Origin: Bifidobacterium breve
Lineage (GTDB): Bacteria; Actinomycetota; Actinomycetes; S36-B12; UBA5976
Length of the DNA: 34,483 nucleotides
Assembly: GCA_945861165.1 (NCBI GenBank)
Contig: CAMATO010000001.1
Location: forward strand, 1-34,483
Direction: 5' to 3'
The notes under the pieces were generated by a model that had not been told where the DNA came from, made no database searches, and worked only from the letters and a program-made list of their open reading frames with translations. Numbering within the stretch: position 1 is the stretch's first letter; each line of letters starts with the position of its first letter. Both the position numbers and the translations under genes were made by a program. Of the stretch, positions 6,449 through 14,810 are shown piece after piece.

Positions 6449-8310
6449 CTAACGAATTGTTGATTGTAAAGATCTGAATATACTTCGTTTGTCTTGAGTA
6501 ATTCGTTATGATTTCCTATGGCAATCAATTTGCCTTCTTTTATCACAGCAATTTGTTCAGCATTAATGATGGTGGAAAGTCTATGTGCGATAACTACTGA
6601 GGTTCTTCCTTGCAAAACTGTAGCTAGTGCCACTTGAACAGCGGCCTCGTTTTCGTTATCCAAATGGGCAGTTGCTTCATCAAGAATTACTATTCGGGGT
6701 TGTTTTAAGAAAACTCTTGCGATGGCAATTCTTTGTTTTTCTCCACCACTTAATCTATATCCACGATCTCCCACAATAGTATCTAATTTATCGGGTAAAG
6801 ATTTCACAAAGTCTGCTATTTGCGCACTACTTAGCGCACTCCAAATTTCCTCTTCACTGGCGCCTTTCTTTGCATAAAGCAAATTATTTTCTATTGTGTC
6901 GTGAAATAAATGTGAATCTTGAGTTACAACACCAATATTATTTTTAATATCAGTTCGCAATACATTTTTTATGTCAGAATTTCCAACTAAAACTTGGCCT
7001 TCTGTTGGGTCATATAGGCGAGCTATTAACTGGGAGATTGTGGTCTTGCCACTCCCACTCGGTCCTACTAACGCCAACATTGTGCCTGAACTAACTTTGA
7101 AAGAAATGTGGTTTAAAACAGTGTTCTTAGTGTCGTTTTCAAGTTTTCCGTCACTGGCAAGCTCCAATGATTCCAACCCAACATCAGCTCTTGAAGGGTA
7201 ATAAAACGAAACATTTTTAAATTCAATATCAAGTGGGCCTTCGACAAATTTTTGTGGTGATGACGAATCTTTCACAAGTGGTTGTAAATCTAGTACTTCA
7301 AAGACTCGTTCAAAAGAAACAAGTGCTGTCATGATGTCTACTCGAACATTTGAAAGTGAAGTCAAAGGTCCATAGAGCCTGGCCAGCAGTGCAGTAAGTG
7401 CTAAGAGAGTTCCCAAAGTTAAGTCACCTGAAATTACTAGTGATCCCCCAAAACCGTAAACAATGGCTGTGGCAATGGTTGCTACCGTTGTTAACGCAAC
7501 AAAGAAAACCATGTTGGTCATGGCAATGCGTACCCCAATATCTTTTACTCGTGATGCCTTTTTGGAAAAACTACTTCCTTCTAATATTGGATCTCCAAAG
7601 AGTTTCACCAGTAAAGCTCCTGAAACGTTAAATCTTTCTGTCATGGTTTGACTCATTTCAGCATTCAAAGTCATTTGTTCCCTGGACAATGATTGAACTC
7701 TTTTACCCATCCATTTAGCTGGAATCAAGAAGACCGGTAGCAAAATCAATGATGTCAAAGTTATTTGCCAAGAAAGAATAATCATTGTACTTAAAACAAT
7801 AATTAGACTTATGCCATTTGAAATAATTCCACTCAGTGTTGATGTAAACGCTTGTTGGGCACCAATTACGTCACCATTAACTCTGGAAATAAGAGAACCG
7901 GTTTGGGTTCTAGTAAAGAAGGCAATCGGTTGGGCTTGGACATGATTAAAAACCTGAGTGCGAAGCGTTAGAATTAATCCTTCTCCGATTCTGGAGCTAT
8001 ATAAACGGCCAATAATGCTCAAACCAGCTGAAAGTATCGCTAAGACTCCTACATAAATTGCAGTTGTTATCACAATGTTTTTGTTACCAGCTGTTATGCC
8101 ATCATCGATTATTCTTTTGAAAAGTAAGGGTTGCGCAACTACCAGGAAAGCATCGATAACCACAATTGCGATTAGCAGTAAAATATCTTTTTTTAGAGGT
8201 TTGGCATATTCCAGAACTCTATTAACAGTTCCATTTCTAATCCCACGTTTTTTTACACTCGAATCTCGAGTAAGAGATCGATAAGTTTCCCAGATTTGCA
8301 TTTGACTCAT
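6445..8310 (-). CDS. ABC transporter, fused transmembrane and ATPase domains (exporter type)
   Basis: A 621-residue half-transporter that would work as a homodimer (or with a partner elsewhere) to export a substrate across the membrane. Residues about 35-325 form the six-helix type-1 exporter domain; the ATPase domain starts near residue 365. Seen are Walker A GPSGSGKTT (416-424), a Q-loop in GVVTQDSHLF, signature LSGGEKQR (520-527), Walker B with Asp544-Glu545 in VILDEATAHLD, and the H-loop His576 in IAHRLST, so the ATPase should be active. The substrate cannot be told from sequence; multidrug/lipid exporters share this layout. It lies 35 bases downstream of the SUF operon on the same strand and may receive read-through from it. 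Confidence 0.9.
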   Translation of the reverse strand: MSQMQIWETYRSLTRDSSVKKRGIRNGTVNRVLEYAKPLKKDILLLIAIVVIDAFLVVAQPLLFKRIIDDGITAGNKNIVITTAIYVGVLAILSAGLSIIGRLYSSRIGEGLILTLRTQVFNHVQAQPIAFFTRTQTGSLISRVNGDVIGAQQAFTSTLSGIISNGISLIIVLSTMIILSWQITLTSLILLPVFLIPAKWMGKRVQSLSREQMTLNAEMSQTMTERFNVSGALLVKLFGDPILEGSSFSKKASRVKDIGVRIAMTNMVFFVALTTVATIATAIVYGFGGSLVISGDLTLGTLLALTALLARLYGPLTSLSNVRVDIMTALVSFERVFEVLDLQPLVKDSSSPQKFVEGPLDIEFKNVSFYYPSRADVGLESLELASDGKLENDTKNTVLNHISFKVSSGTMLALVGPSGSGKTTISQLIARLYDPTEGQVLVGNSDIKNVLRTDIKNNIGVVTQDSHLFHDTIENNLLYAKKGASEEEIWSALSSAQIADFVKSLPDKLDTIVGDRGYRLSGGEKQRIAIARVFLKQPRIVILDEATAHLDNENEAAVQVALATVLQGRTSVVIAHRLSTIINAEQIAVIKEGKLIAIGNHNELLKTNEVYSDLYNQQFVS

Positions 8311-8345
8311 ATAAGAACAAGTCTAGTCTTACTCAATTTCGTGTA

Positions 8346-8669
8346 TTAAAGATTGAATCCCAATGCTCTAAGCATTTGTCGACCTTCGTCAGTAATTTTG
8401 TCTGGCCCCCAGGGTGGCATCCAAACCCAGTTGATTTTAAATTCAGTCACAATTCCATTAAGCGCAGCCTTAGTTTGATCCTCGATCACATCAGTCAGTG
8501 GACAAGCAGCTGAAGTTAAAGTCATATCGATAACTGCGGAACCATCATCTTTTACTTCAACACCATAAATTAAACCTAGATCTACTACGTTAATTCCTAA
8601 TTCTGGATCGACAACATCATGAAGTGCTTCATAAACATTTTCAGATGATGCTTTGGTATCAACAGACAC
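8346..8669 (-). CDS. MIP18/DUF59 family metal-sulfur cluster assembly factor (SufT-like)
   Basis: A 107-residue protein of the MIP18 (FeS_assembly_P) family, small proteins that help mature Fe-S targets. It has the family core DPELGINVVDLGLIYG at about residues 21-36, the conserved cysteine C56 in TSAACPLTD, and the C-terminal WMPPWGPDKITDEGR. It is the last gene of the SUF operon, 2 bases after sufU, which fits a late role in cluster delivery. The symbol sufT is sometimes used for this group, but the Firmicutes SufT is a different subfamily, so none is assigned. The family call is firm; the client proteins are unknown. Confidence 0.92.
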   Translation of the reverse strand: MSVDTKASSENVYEALHDVVDPELGINVVDLGLIYGVEVKDDGSAVIDMTLTSAACPLTDVIEDQTKAALNGIVTEFKINWVWMPPWGPDKITDEGRQMLRALGFNL

Positions 8670-8671
8670 TT

Positions 8672-9115
8672 TTACTCCCCTTTTGCTCTAATAATTGCAT
8701 CTTTAGCGGCCATCCATGACAAGAGGGCACACTTTATTCGGGCTGGATATTGTGCAACCCCAATCATGGATACTCCATCTCCCAGTAAGTCTTCATTGGG
8801 TTCAAACTTTCCTTTGCTTTGCATCATGGCTAAAAACTCTTCACTTGATTTGTTGAAGTCTGTTAAATTCTTACCATCAATTTGTTCAAACATAATGCTG
8901 GCCGAAGCTTGACTTATCGAACATCCAGTTGAAGCATATGAAATTTTTTTGATACTGTTGCCGTCTTCGCTTAGTTGCACACGAACCGTTATTTCATCCC
9001 CACAAGTGGTATTAACGTGATGAGCCTCCCCACCAAATGTTTCTTGTAAACCTTTACCGCGAGGTGATTTGTAGTGATCCAAAATCACTTCTTGATACAT
9101 GTTCGATAAATTCAT
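8672..9115 (-). CDS. sufU: SufU-type Fe-S assembly protein (zinc sulfur-transfer partner of SufS)
   Basis: A 147-residue SufU. The zinc and transfer residues are all present: C38 and D40 in NTTCGDEITV, C65 in STGCSISQASASIM, and C129 in IKCALLSW. The 18-21 residue insertion before the last cysteine (FEPNEDLLGDGVSMIGV) separates SufU from IscU. In Gram-positive SUF systems SufU accepts persulfide sulfur from SufS in place of SufE. No sufE is seen here, so SufU is the expected partner. The start overlaps the sufS stop by one base (TAATG), so translation is coupled. The reading frame and ends are secure. Confidence 0.95.
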   Translation of the reverse strand: MNLSNMYQEVILDHYKSPRGKGLQETFGGEAHHVNTTCGDEITVRVQLSEDGNSIKKISYASTGCSISQASASIMFEQIDGKNLTDFNKSSEEFLAMMQSKGKFEPNEDLLGDGVSMIGVAQYPARIKCALLSWMAAKDAIIRAKGE

Positions 9116-10410
9116 TATCTAGCTCCGAAAAATTTGAAAACTTCATTAATTCCATCCAAAAGTGCTTCTATATCTGAATCATCATTATAAATATAAGTGC
9201 TTGCTCTGGTGGTTGATTGCACTTTCAATTTATCCATTATTGGTCGGGCACAGTGATTTCCCACTCGAACTGCAATACCCATGTCATCAAGAACTTGTCC
9301 TACATCATGAGGATGTAATCCGTTCAGTGCAAATGAAACTGTGCTGCCACGCTCTCTATCATCTGTGGGACCATAAATTGTTACGCCCTCAATATTTTTA
9401 AGTCCATCCACCATAAGTTTTGTCAGGTGTCGTTCATGATCGTGAACATTTTGCATACCTATCTTTTGCAAATATTCCACAGCTGCTCCTAGACCCACTG
9501 CCTCAGCAGCTGGTGGTGTGCCGGCTTCAAATTTTTTGGGAGCTTTAGCAAAAGTTGATTTTTGCATCGAAACAGTTTCAATCATTGAGCCACCTGTAAT
9601 AAACGGAGGCATAATATCTAAGAGTTCTGTTGTGGCTGCTAACAACCCAATACCTAAGGGACCAAGCATTTTGTGTCCCGACCAAACAATGGCATCGGCG
9701 CCTAATTTTGTGAAATCAACTGGCATGTGTGGAACAGATTGACATGCATCAATAAAGAAAAAGGCGTTAACTGATTTTGCAGCTTTTCGGATTAATTCAA
9801 TATCGGTGATGGAACCCAACACATTGCTCATATGAGAAATTGAAACAATTTTTGTTTTTACACCTATTAATTCATCAACTTTTGAATAATCCAACAATCC
9901 TTGATCAGTGATCGGAATCCATTTGAGCACAGCGCCAGTTTTCAAGCACAGTTCCTGCCAAGGCACAAGATTTGCATGATGCTCTAGTTCAGAAACCAAA
10001 ATTTCATCCCCCGCATTTAAAACTAATCTTTTATCGACAGCTGCATCTGTTTTTGATTTCAAAGTGGCGTTTAAAAAAGCATAGGATAATAGATTTATAG
10101 ATTCAGTAGCATTTTTGGTGAATATTAGTTGATCTGGTTTTATATTTATAAATCCTGAAATAATTTCTCGAGCATGCTCATGAGCATCAGTTGCTAATTC
10201 AGCCAAATAATAAGCCCCACGATGAACACCAGAATTTATTGTTTCATAAAACCTATTTTGGGCATCGATCACGACTTGTGGTTTTTGGGATGTGGCTGCA
10301 CTGTCTAAATAGATTAATTTGCGGTTGTTTCTTACTTCTCGTGCCAGGATTGGAAAATCAAGTTGGATTTTTTTTATATCCAACTTGATTTTTGAATCCG
10401 AAATTGTCAT
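9115..10410 (-). CDS. sufS: Cysteine desulfurase SufS
   Basis: A 431-residue PLP enzyme that takes sulfur from cysteine for Fe-S cluster building. Fold-type I, group II desulfurase motifs are seen: YLDSAATSQKP near the start, NATESINLL, HHANLVPW, the PLP lysine in WSGHKMLGPLGIG, and the catalytic cysteine C387 in RVGNHCARP. The RXGXHCA loop is the SufS type rather than the long flexible IscS type. The start codon lies inside the sufC stop (ATGA overlap) and its end overlaps sufU, so it is a coupled internal gene of the operon. Confidence 0.96.
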   Translation of the reverse strand: MTISDSKIKLDIKKIQLDFPILAREVRNNRKLIYLDSAATSQKPQVVIDAQNRFYETINSGVHRGAYYLAELATDAHEHAREIISGFINIKPDQLIFTKNATESINLLSYAFLNATLKSKTDAAVDKRLVLNAGDEILVSELEHHANLVPWQELCLKTGAVLKWIPITDQGLLDYSKVDELIGVKTKIVSISHMSNVLGSITDIELIRKAAKSVNAFFFIDACQSVPHMPVDFTKLGADAIVWSGHKMLGPLGIGLLAATTELLDIMPPFITGGSMIETVSMQKSTFAKAPKKFEAGTPPAAEAVGLGAAVEYLQKIGMQNVHDHERHLTKLMVDGLKNIEGVTIYGPTDDRERGSTVSFALNGLHPHDVGQVLDDMGIAVRVGNHCARPIMDKLKVQSTTRASTYIYNDDSDIEALLDGINEVFKFFGAR

Positions 10411-11171
10411 GCCCCAGCTGTCGCTTTAGAGAATTTTACGTAACCGTTAGCTTCCAGTTCTTCAGCTAATTCTTGTCCACCGGTGGCAACTACGCGACCG
10501 TCAACAAAAACGCTTACTTTGTCAGGCTTTACATAACGCAAAATTCGTGTGTAATGCGTGATAAGTAGCACGCCAGTATTGTTTTTTGTTACAGTGCGGT
10601 TGATTCCTTCTGACACAATTCTTAATGCGTCAACATCTAGACCAGAATCTGTTTCATCTAAGATTGCTATTTTTGGTTTCATTAACTCTAATTGCAAAAT
10701 CTCGTGACGTTTCTTTTCTCCGCCTGAAAATCCTTCGTTAACATTTCGTTCGGAAAATGCTTGATCCATTCCAATTTCTTTCATGGCGCCATTCATTTCC
10801 TTGATCCATTCACGAAGTTTTGGTGCCTCTCCTCGTAAAGCTGTTAATGATGAGCGCAAGAAATTACTTACCGACACTCCTGGGATTTCAACTGGATATT
10901 GCATGGCCAGAAACAAGCCAGCTTTTGCTCTTTCATCGACTTTCATGTCTAACACGTCTGCACCATCAAGTGTTACTGAACCAGAAGCAATTGTGTATTT
11001 AGGATGTCCAGCAACTGCATAAGCAAGTGTTGATTTTCCAGAACCGTTTGGTCCCATGATGGCATGTGTTTGACCTGAAGTGATGGTTAAATCCACTCCG
11101 CGCAAAATTTCTTTTATACCGTCATCAGTCTCAACTGTGACATGTAAATCTTTGATAATTAACTCAGACAT
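10407..11171 (-). CDS. sufC: Fe-S cluster assembly ATPase SufC
   Basis: A 254-residue soluble ABC-type ATPase that drives the SufBCD scaffold. Walker A GPNGSGKST is near residue 40, the signature is FSGGEKKR, and Walker B runs into LDETDSGLDVDAL, where ETDSGLD is the SufC version of the D-loop. No membrane domain is attached, as expected. The order B-D-Rieske-C-S-U is normal for actinobacteria. The gene is preceded by 12 bases after the Rieske gene, with AGGAAAA as ribosome binding site, and overlaps sufS by 4 bases. Confidence 0.96.
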   Translation of the reverse strand: MSELIIKDLHVTVETDDGIKEILRGVDLTITSGQTHAIMGPNGSGKSTLAYAVAGHPKYTIASGSVTLDGADVLDMKVDERAKAGLFLAMQYPVEIPGVSVSNFLRSSLTALRGEAPKLREWIKEMNGAMKEIGMDQAFSERNVNEGFSGGEKKRHEILQLELMKPKIAILDETDSGLDVDALRIVSEGINRTVTKNNTGVLLITHYTRILRYVKPDKVSVFVDGRVVATGGQELAEELEANGYVKFSKATAGA

Positions 11172-11183
11172 ATTTTCCTCTTC

Positions 11184-11504
11184 TTATATTCCAACAGAAA
11201 CAACAGCATTGTCGCCGTCGCCTTCGACTTGCACTTTAAAAACCTCTATTGCAGTTGTAGCTGGAGGAGTTTTAGGCTCCCCTGTTTCTAAATTAAATTC
11301 GGAACCGTGCAAGAAACATTCAATGCCTTCATCTGTGACAGTTCCTTCGCTTAGCGAAACAGCACCGTGGGTACAGGCATCAGCTACTGCATGAAAACCA
11401 TTGCTATTTCTGATCAAGCACACTGCTTCGCCTTCTAACTCAAAAGCTTTTGCAGTTCCTATCGCAAAATCATTAACTTTGCCTACCGGTGTCCAAGTTG
11501 TCAT
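11184..11504 (-). CDS. Rieske [2Fe-2S] ferredoxin in the SUF operon
   Basis: A 106-residue soluble Rieske protein. The two cluster-binding boxes are CTH (C44, H46 in ACTHGAVSLSEG) and CFLH (C63, H66 in ECFLHGSEFNLETG). There is no transmembrane anchor and no oxygenase domain. Databases often call it a dioxygenase ferredoxin subunit, but no dioxygenase genes are near, and its place between sufD and sufC points to electron supply for cluster assembly or to a cluster-carrier role. That role is an inference from context. Its start is inside the sufD stop (ATGA overlap). The same insertion is usual in actinobacterial SUF operons. Confidence 0.93.
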   Translation of the reverse strand: MTTWTPVGKVNDFAIGTAKAFELEGEAVCLIRNSNGFHAVADACTHGAVSLSEGTVTDEGIECFLHGSEFNLETGEPKTPPATTAIEVFKVQVEGDGDNAVVSVGI

Positions 11505-12643
11505 TGATGTGCTCTTTCAATGGCAGCATTTAATCTGGCACTCAATTTTTCTTTCAATTCAGGATGAGTAAATTCACCAAAGATGCCAGCGAAAAATCCT
11601 TCGATGACTAGTTGTCGAGCGGTTGGTTCATCTATGCCTCTAGACATTAGATAAAACAGTTGATCATCATCTAAACGTCCGGTAACACTGGCGTGACCTG
11701 CTTTTTCAACTTCCCCAGTTTCAATTTCCAAATTAGGAACAGAATCAGCTCTGGCGCCATCATCTAACAAAAGATTACGATTCATTTCATAAGTGTTGGT
11801 ACCGGTAGCATTTTTTCTGATCAGTACATCACCCACCCAGACAGTGTGACTGCCCTTTCCTTGAGCGCCACCTCTATATAAGACGTTACTTTTACAATCT
11901 TTCATATTGTGATCAACAAAAACTCTGTTTTCAAAAAATTGGCCTTGAGTAGCTAAAAAAACTCCCAATAATTCAACGGAACCATGATTACCTGAAAATT
12001 TTGCTCTGGGGATATATCTAAGAACATCTCCCCCAAGTTGTACTACTAGAGAGCGAATATGAGCATCCTTATCAATTACAAAATGATGTTCGCTAACTAG
12101 CACTGCTTTTCTTTCCAAGTCATAAACTGTGATGAAATCAATATTGGAATGTGGATGAGCAACAACTTCGCAATTAACTCCGGCAATGCCATCGCCAACA
12201 TGTTCCAAAATAATTGTGGCACTACTTTGTGCTTGAGCATTTACAATAATGTGACCGTATTGGACTCCACTGTTTAAAGAAATTTTGATCCAGGTGAGAT
12301 CTTTTGAGGAAAAATCTTGTGGAATATCTATAACTAATGCTTTGTTCCATAAAGATTCAGTTCGGGCCCCAATGCGATCTGTGGCAAGAAATTTTGTGGC
12401 AACTTCACTCTTGGTCAATATTGAGTACTTGACACCTGTTGCGGCATTTACCTCGTAATTGATTTCCTGATCAGATTTGGCATCATCATGAAGCTTGCCC
12501 ACTCTTTTTAAAGGGGTATAGCGCCATTGTTCTTCTCTTCCGTTTGGTACCAAAAAATCATCAGGATTACTAGAAGCGATGAAATCTGGTCTGGCGTCAA
12601 TACTTTTAAAAAGTATTTCTTTTTCCTGTATGGCAGAACTCAT
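11501..12643 (-). CDS. sufD: Fe-S cluster assembly protein SufD
   Basis: A 380-residue paralogue of SufB that with SufB and SufC forms the scaffold complex. The N-terminal EQWRYTPLKRV, the beta-helix core, and the C-terminal block RNLLLDDGARADSVPNLEIE and HASVTGRLDDDQLFYLMSRG with ATARQLVIEGFF identify the SufB/SufD family. It is shorter than SufB and lacks the SufB-type N-terminal region. Both ends overlap the neighbours by 4 bases, consistent with coupled translation of the scaffold subunits. Confidence 0.94.
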   Translation of the reverse strand: MSSAIQEKEILFKSIDARPDFIASSNPDDFLVPNGREEQWRYTPLKRVGKLHDDAKSDQEINYEVNAATGVKYSILTKSEVATKFLATDRIGARTESLWNKALVIDIPQDFSSKDLTWIKISLNSGVQYGHIIVNAQAQSSATIILEHVGDGIAGVNCEVVAHPHSNIDFITVYDLERKAVLVSEHHFVIDKDAHIRSLVVQLGGDVLRYIPRAKFSGNHGSVELLGVFLATQGQFFENRVFVDHNMKDCKSNVLYRGGAQGKGSHTVWVGDVLIRKNATGTNTYEMNRNLLLDDGARADSVPNLEIETGEVEKAGHASVTGRLDDDQLFYLMSRGIDEPTARQLVIEGFFAGIFGEFTHPELKEKLSARLNAAIERAHQ

Positions 12644-14049
12644 CCAACAGCGCCTTCCATTTGCATCTCAATCAGACGATTTAATTCAATGGCGTATTCC
12701 ATCGGTAATTCTCTAGCAATTGGTTCAACGAATCCGCGCACGATCATAGCTGCTGCTTCATCTTCATTTAATCCACGTTGCATCAAATAAAACAATTGAT
12801 CTTCACTGATTCGAGAAACTGTTGCCTCATGAGCCATTGATACATCGTCTTCACGACAATCAATGTAAGGATATGTGTCTGATCTTGATATGTCATCAAT
12901 TAAGAGTGCATCACATTTAACAGTTGTTTTTGCATTGTAAGAACCTTCATTAACTTGAATTAAACCTCGATAAGAAGTTCTACCGCCACCTCTGGCTACA
13001 GATTTAGAAATAATTGTGGATGAGGTGTTGGGAGCAGCATGAACCATTTTTGCACCCGCGTCTTGATGTTGACCTTCGCCAGCAAATGCAACTGACATAG
13101 TTTCACCCTTAGCGTGTTCACCAACAAGCCAAACAGATGGATACTTCATGGTCACTTTCGAACCAATGTTGCCGTCAATCCATTCCATGGTTGCACCTTC
13201 TTGAGCAACTGCACGTTTGGTGACTAAGTTGTAAACGTTGTTGGACCAGTTTTGAATTGTGGTGTATCGACAACGAGCATTCTTTTTCACAACGATTTCC
13301 ACTACTGCACTATGAAGTGAGTCTGAGGAATAAATCGGTGCGGTACAACCTTCTACGTAATGAACGTATGCGCCTTCATCAACAATGATCAATGTTCTTT
13401 CGAATTGACCCATATTTTCAGTGTTGATGCGGAAATAAGCTTGTAACGGAATATCAATCTTTACATTCTTGGGTACATAAATAAATGATCCCCCAGACCA
13501 AACAGCAGTGTTAAGGGCAGAAAATTTATTGTCACCAGCAGGAATAATTGAACCAAAATATTCACGGAAAATATCTTCGTGTGTTTTTAAAGCAGTATCG
13601 GTGTCGAGAAAAAGCACACCTTCTTTTTCTAAATCCTCACGAATTTGGTGATAAACAACTTCACTTTCGTATTGGGCAGCAACTCCGCCGATTAATCTTT
13701 TCTTTTCAGCTTCTGGAATTCCCAAACGATCATAAGTGTTTTTGATGTCATCAGGTAATTCTTCCCAAGATGTTGCTTGTTTCTCGGTTGATCTAACAAA
13801 ATATTTAATGTTATCAAAATCAATGCCACCTAAATAGGCGCCCCAATTTGGTAAAGGTTTCTTTTCAAATAAAGCTAAAGCTTTAAGTCTGGTTTCTAAC
13901 ATCCAGGCAGGTTCATTTTTCTTAGAACTAATGTCTCTTACTACATCTTCTGTTAAACCACGCTTGGCATTGGCGCCTGCGTCATTTTTATCGTGCCATC
14001 CGAATTCGTATGTTCCGATACCGTCTAGTTCTGGGCGAGCTATTGTCAT
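12640..14049 (-). CDS. sufB: Fe-S cluster assembly protein SufB
   Basis: A 469-residue scaffold protein on which Fe-S clusters are built. The N-terminus MTIARPELDGIGTYEFGWHD followed by RGLTEDVVRDISSKKNEPAW is typical of SufB. Later blocks are LNTAVWSGGSFIYVPK, VHYVEGCTAP, ARCRYTTIQNWS and the C-terminal HEATVSRISEDQLFYLMQRG. The frame is open for 23 more codons upstream, but the ATG at 14047-14049 is the true start: it has AAGGAG 5 bases ahead, matches the family N-terminus, and overlaps the sufR stop as ATGA. It is the first structural gene after the regulator. Confidence 0.96.
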   Translation of the reverse strand: MTIARPELDGIGTYEFGWHDKNDAGANAKRGLTEDVVRDISSKKNEPAWMLETRLKALALFEKKPLPNWGAYLGGIDFDNIKYFVRSTEKQATSWEELPDDIKNTYDRLGIPEAEKKRLIGGVAAQYESEVVYHQIREDLEKEGVLFLDTDTALKTHEDIFREYFGSIIPAGDNKFSALNTAVWSGGSFIYVPKNVKIDIPLQAYFRINTENMGQFERTLIIVDEGAYVHYVEGCTAPIYSSDSLHSAVVEIVVKKNARCRYTTIQNWSNNVYNLVTKRAVAQEGATMEWIDGNIGSKVTMKYPSVWLVGEHAKGETMSVAFAGEGQHQDAGAKMVHAAPNTSSTIISKSVARGGGRTSYRGLIQVNEGSYNAKTTVKCDALLIDDISRSDTYPYIDCREDDVSMAHEATVSRISEDQLFYLMQRGLNEDEAAAMIVRGFVEPIARELPMEYAIELNRLIEMQMEGAVG

Positions 14050-14744
14050 TTTTTCTCCTTGTGTAACTGGGCGGATGATACTGCGCTTTTTGGTGAAGTA
14101 CTTACTAGTGATGTGCAAATGTTTCCACCATTTGCAATTGTGGAAAGTCTGGTTACGTTAACTCCTAGTAGTTGACTGAATGCATCAAGTTCAGCATCAC
14201 AGAATTCTGGGTGTTGTTCAGCAACATGAGCTATTGGACAATTGTGTTGACAAAGCTGAATTGTGTGAGTTGGCCCTGATCCTTTGTCAGTTGTGGCAGC
14301 AAAGCCATCAATTGATAGTGCTGAGGAAAGAATTTCAACTTTCTCTGTTACATCTTTAGCTTTATTGAGAATTAATGAATATTTCTTTAACATTTCGTTG
14401 GCTCTACTTAAAGCAAAATCTTTAACCGCTTTATCACCAAAAGTTGTTGCTAAATAAGTTACAGCTTCTTGAGCAAGTGATTGGTATTGATTTTCAAAGA
14501 AATCTCTACCCTCAGAAGTTAAGGAATAAACTCTTGCTGGTCTACCTCTACCTTTGGGCTTGGCTGGACCAAAAGGTGCAATTTCGTGAGATTTCACTAA
14601 AGACTTTTCACTCATGTCATCAAGATGTTTTCTAACAGCCACAGCGCTGATTCCTAAAGAATCGGCTAAGTCACTGGCGGTTATGGGACCTAATTTGAGC
14701 AATTCTCGAGCGAGGCGATCTCTACCCAAAGTTTTGAATTCCAT
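14046..14744 (-). CDS. sufR: SufR-type Fe-S sensing transcriptional regulator
   Basis: A 232-residue regulator heading the SUF operon. Residues about 8-50 form a winged helix-turn-helix (ITASDLADSLGISAVAVRKH), followed by a basic wing with KGRGRPARVYSLT. The C-terminal domain carries four cysteines, C165 and C169 in LCQHNCP, C182 in HPEFCDAE and C210 in GNICTSL, the expected ligands of a [4Fe-4S] cluster. Known SufR proteins repress the suf operon when the cluster is present. AGGG just before the ATG is the ribosome binding site. It overlaps sufB by 4 bases and is divergent from ctaA across 66 bases, so one operator could affect both. Confidence 0.93.
   Translation of the reverse strand: MEFKTLGRDRLARELLKLGPITASDLADSLGISAVAVRKHLDDMSEKSLVKSHEIAPFGPAKPKGRGRPARVYSLTSEGRDFFENQYQSLAQEAVTYLATTFGDKAVKDFALSRANEMLKKYSLILNKAKDVTEKVEILSSALSIDGFAATTDKGSGPTHTIQLCQHNCPIAHVAEQHPEFCDAELDAFSQLLGVNVTRLSTIANGGNICTSLVSTSPKSAVSSAQLHKEKK
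14055..14060 (-). promoter_or_regulatory. Ribosome binding site that fixes the sufB start
   Basis: AAGGAG on the minus strand lies 5 bases before the ATG at 14047-14049, inside the sufR coding sequence. It rules in the short sufB start over the longer open frame. Confidence 0.85.
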
Positions 14745-14753
14745 AACCCTAGT

Positions 14754-14790
14754 GTTGCTTATTTCCTGGCAGGACGCAACTCTAGGACGC
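14754..14790. promoter_or_regulatory. Candidate operator between sufR and ctaA
   Basis: The 66-base divergent gap holds several small symmetric elements. GTTGC (14754-14758) and GCAAC (14776-14780) are inverted; TCCTG-G-CAGGA (14764-14774) is an odd-length palindrome between them; AGGACGC occurs at 14771-14777 and again at 14784-14790 with a 13-base period. SufR proteins bind inverted repeats in their own promoter; cyanobacterial SufR uses CAAC/GTTG half-sites. Assignment as the SufR site is inference. Confidence 0.4.
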
Positions 14791-14810
14791 CTCTAGACTC
14801 GAATATATTC

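Noticed and set aside
8311..8345. Terminator or separate promoter between the SUF operon and the ABC transporter
   Set aside because: The 35 bases contain AAGACTAGACTT-like symmetry but no stem with U-tract; a TTGAGT/TTATAT pair would place the start site inside the coding sequence.
14050..14118. Longer sufB start with 23 extra residues
   Set aside because: The ATG at 14047-14049 has an AAGGAG at correct spacing, the family N-terminus and an ATGA overlap with sufR.
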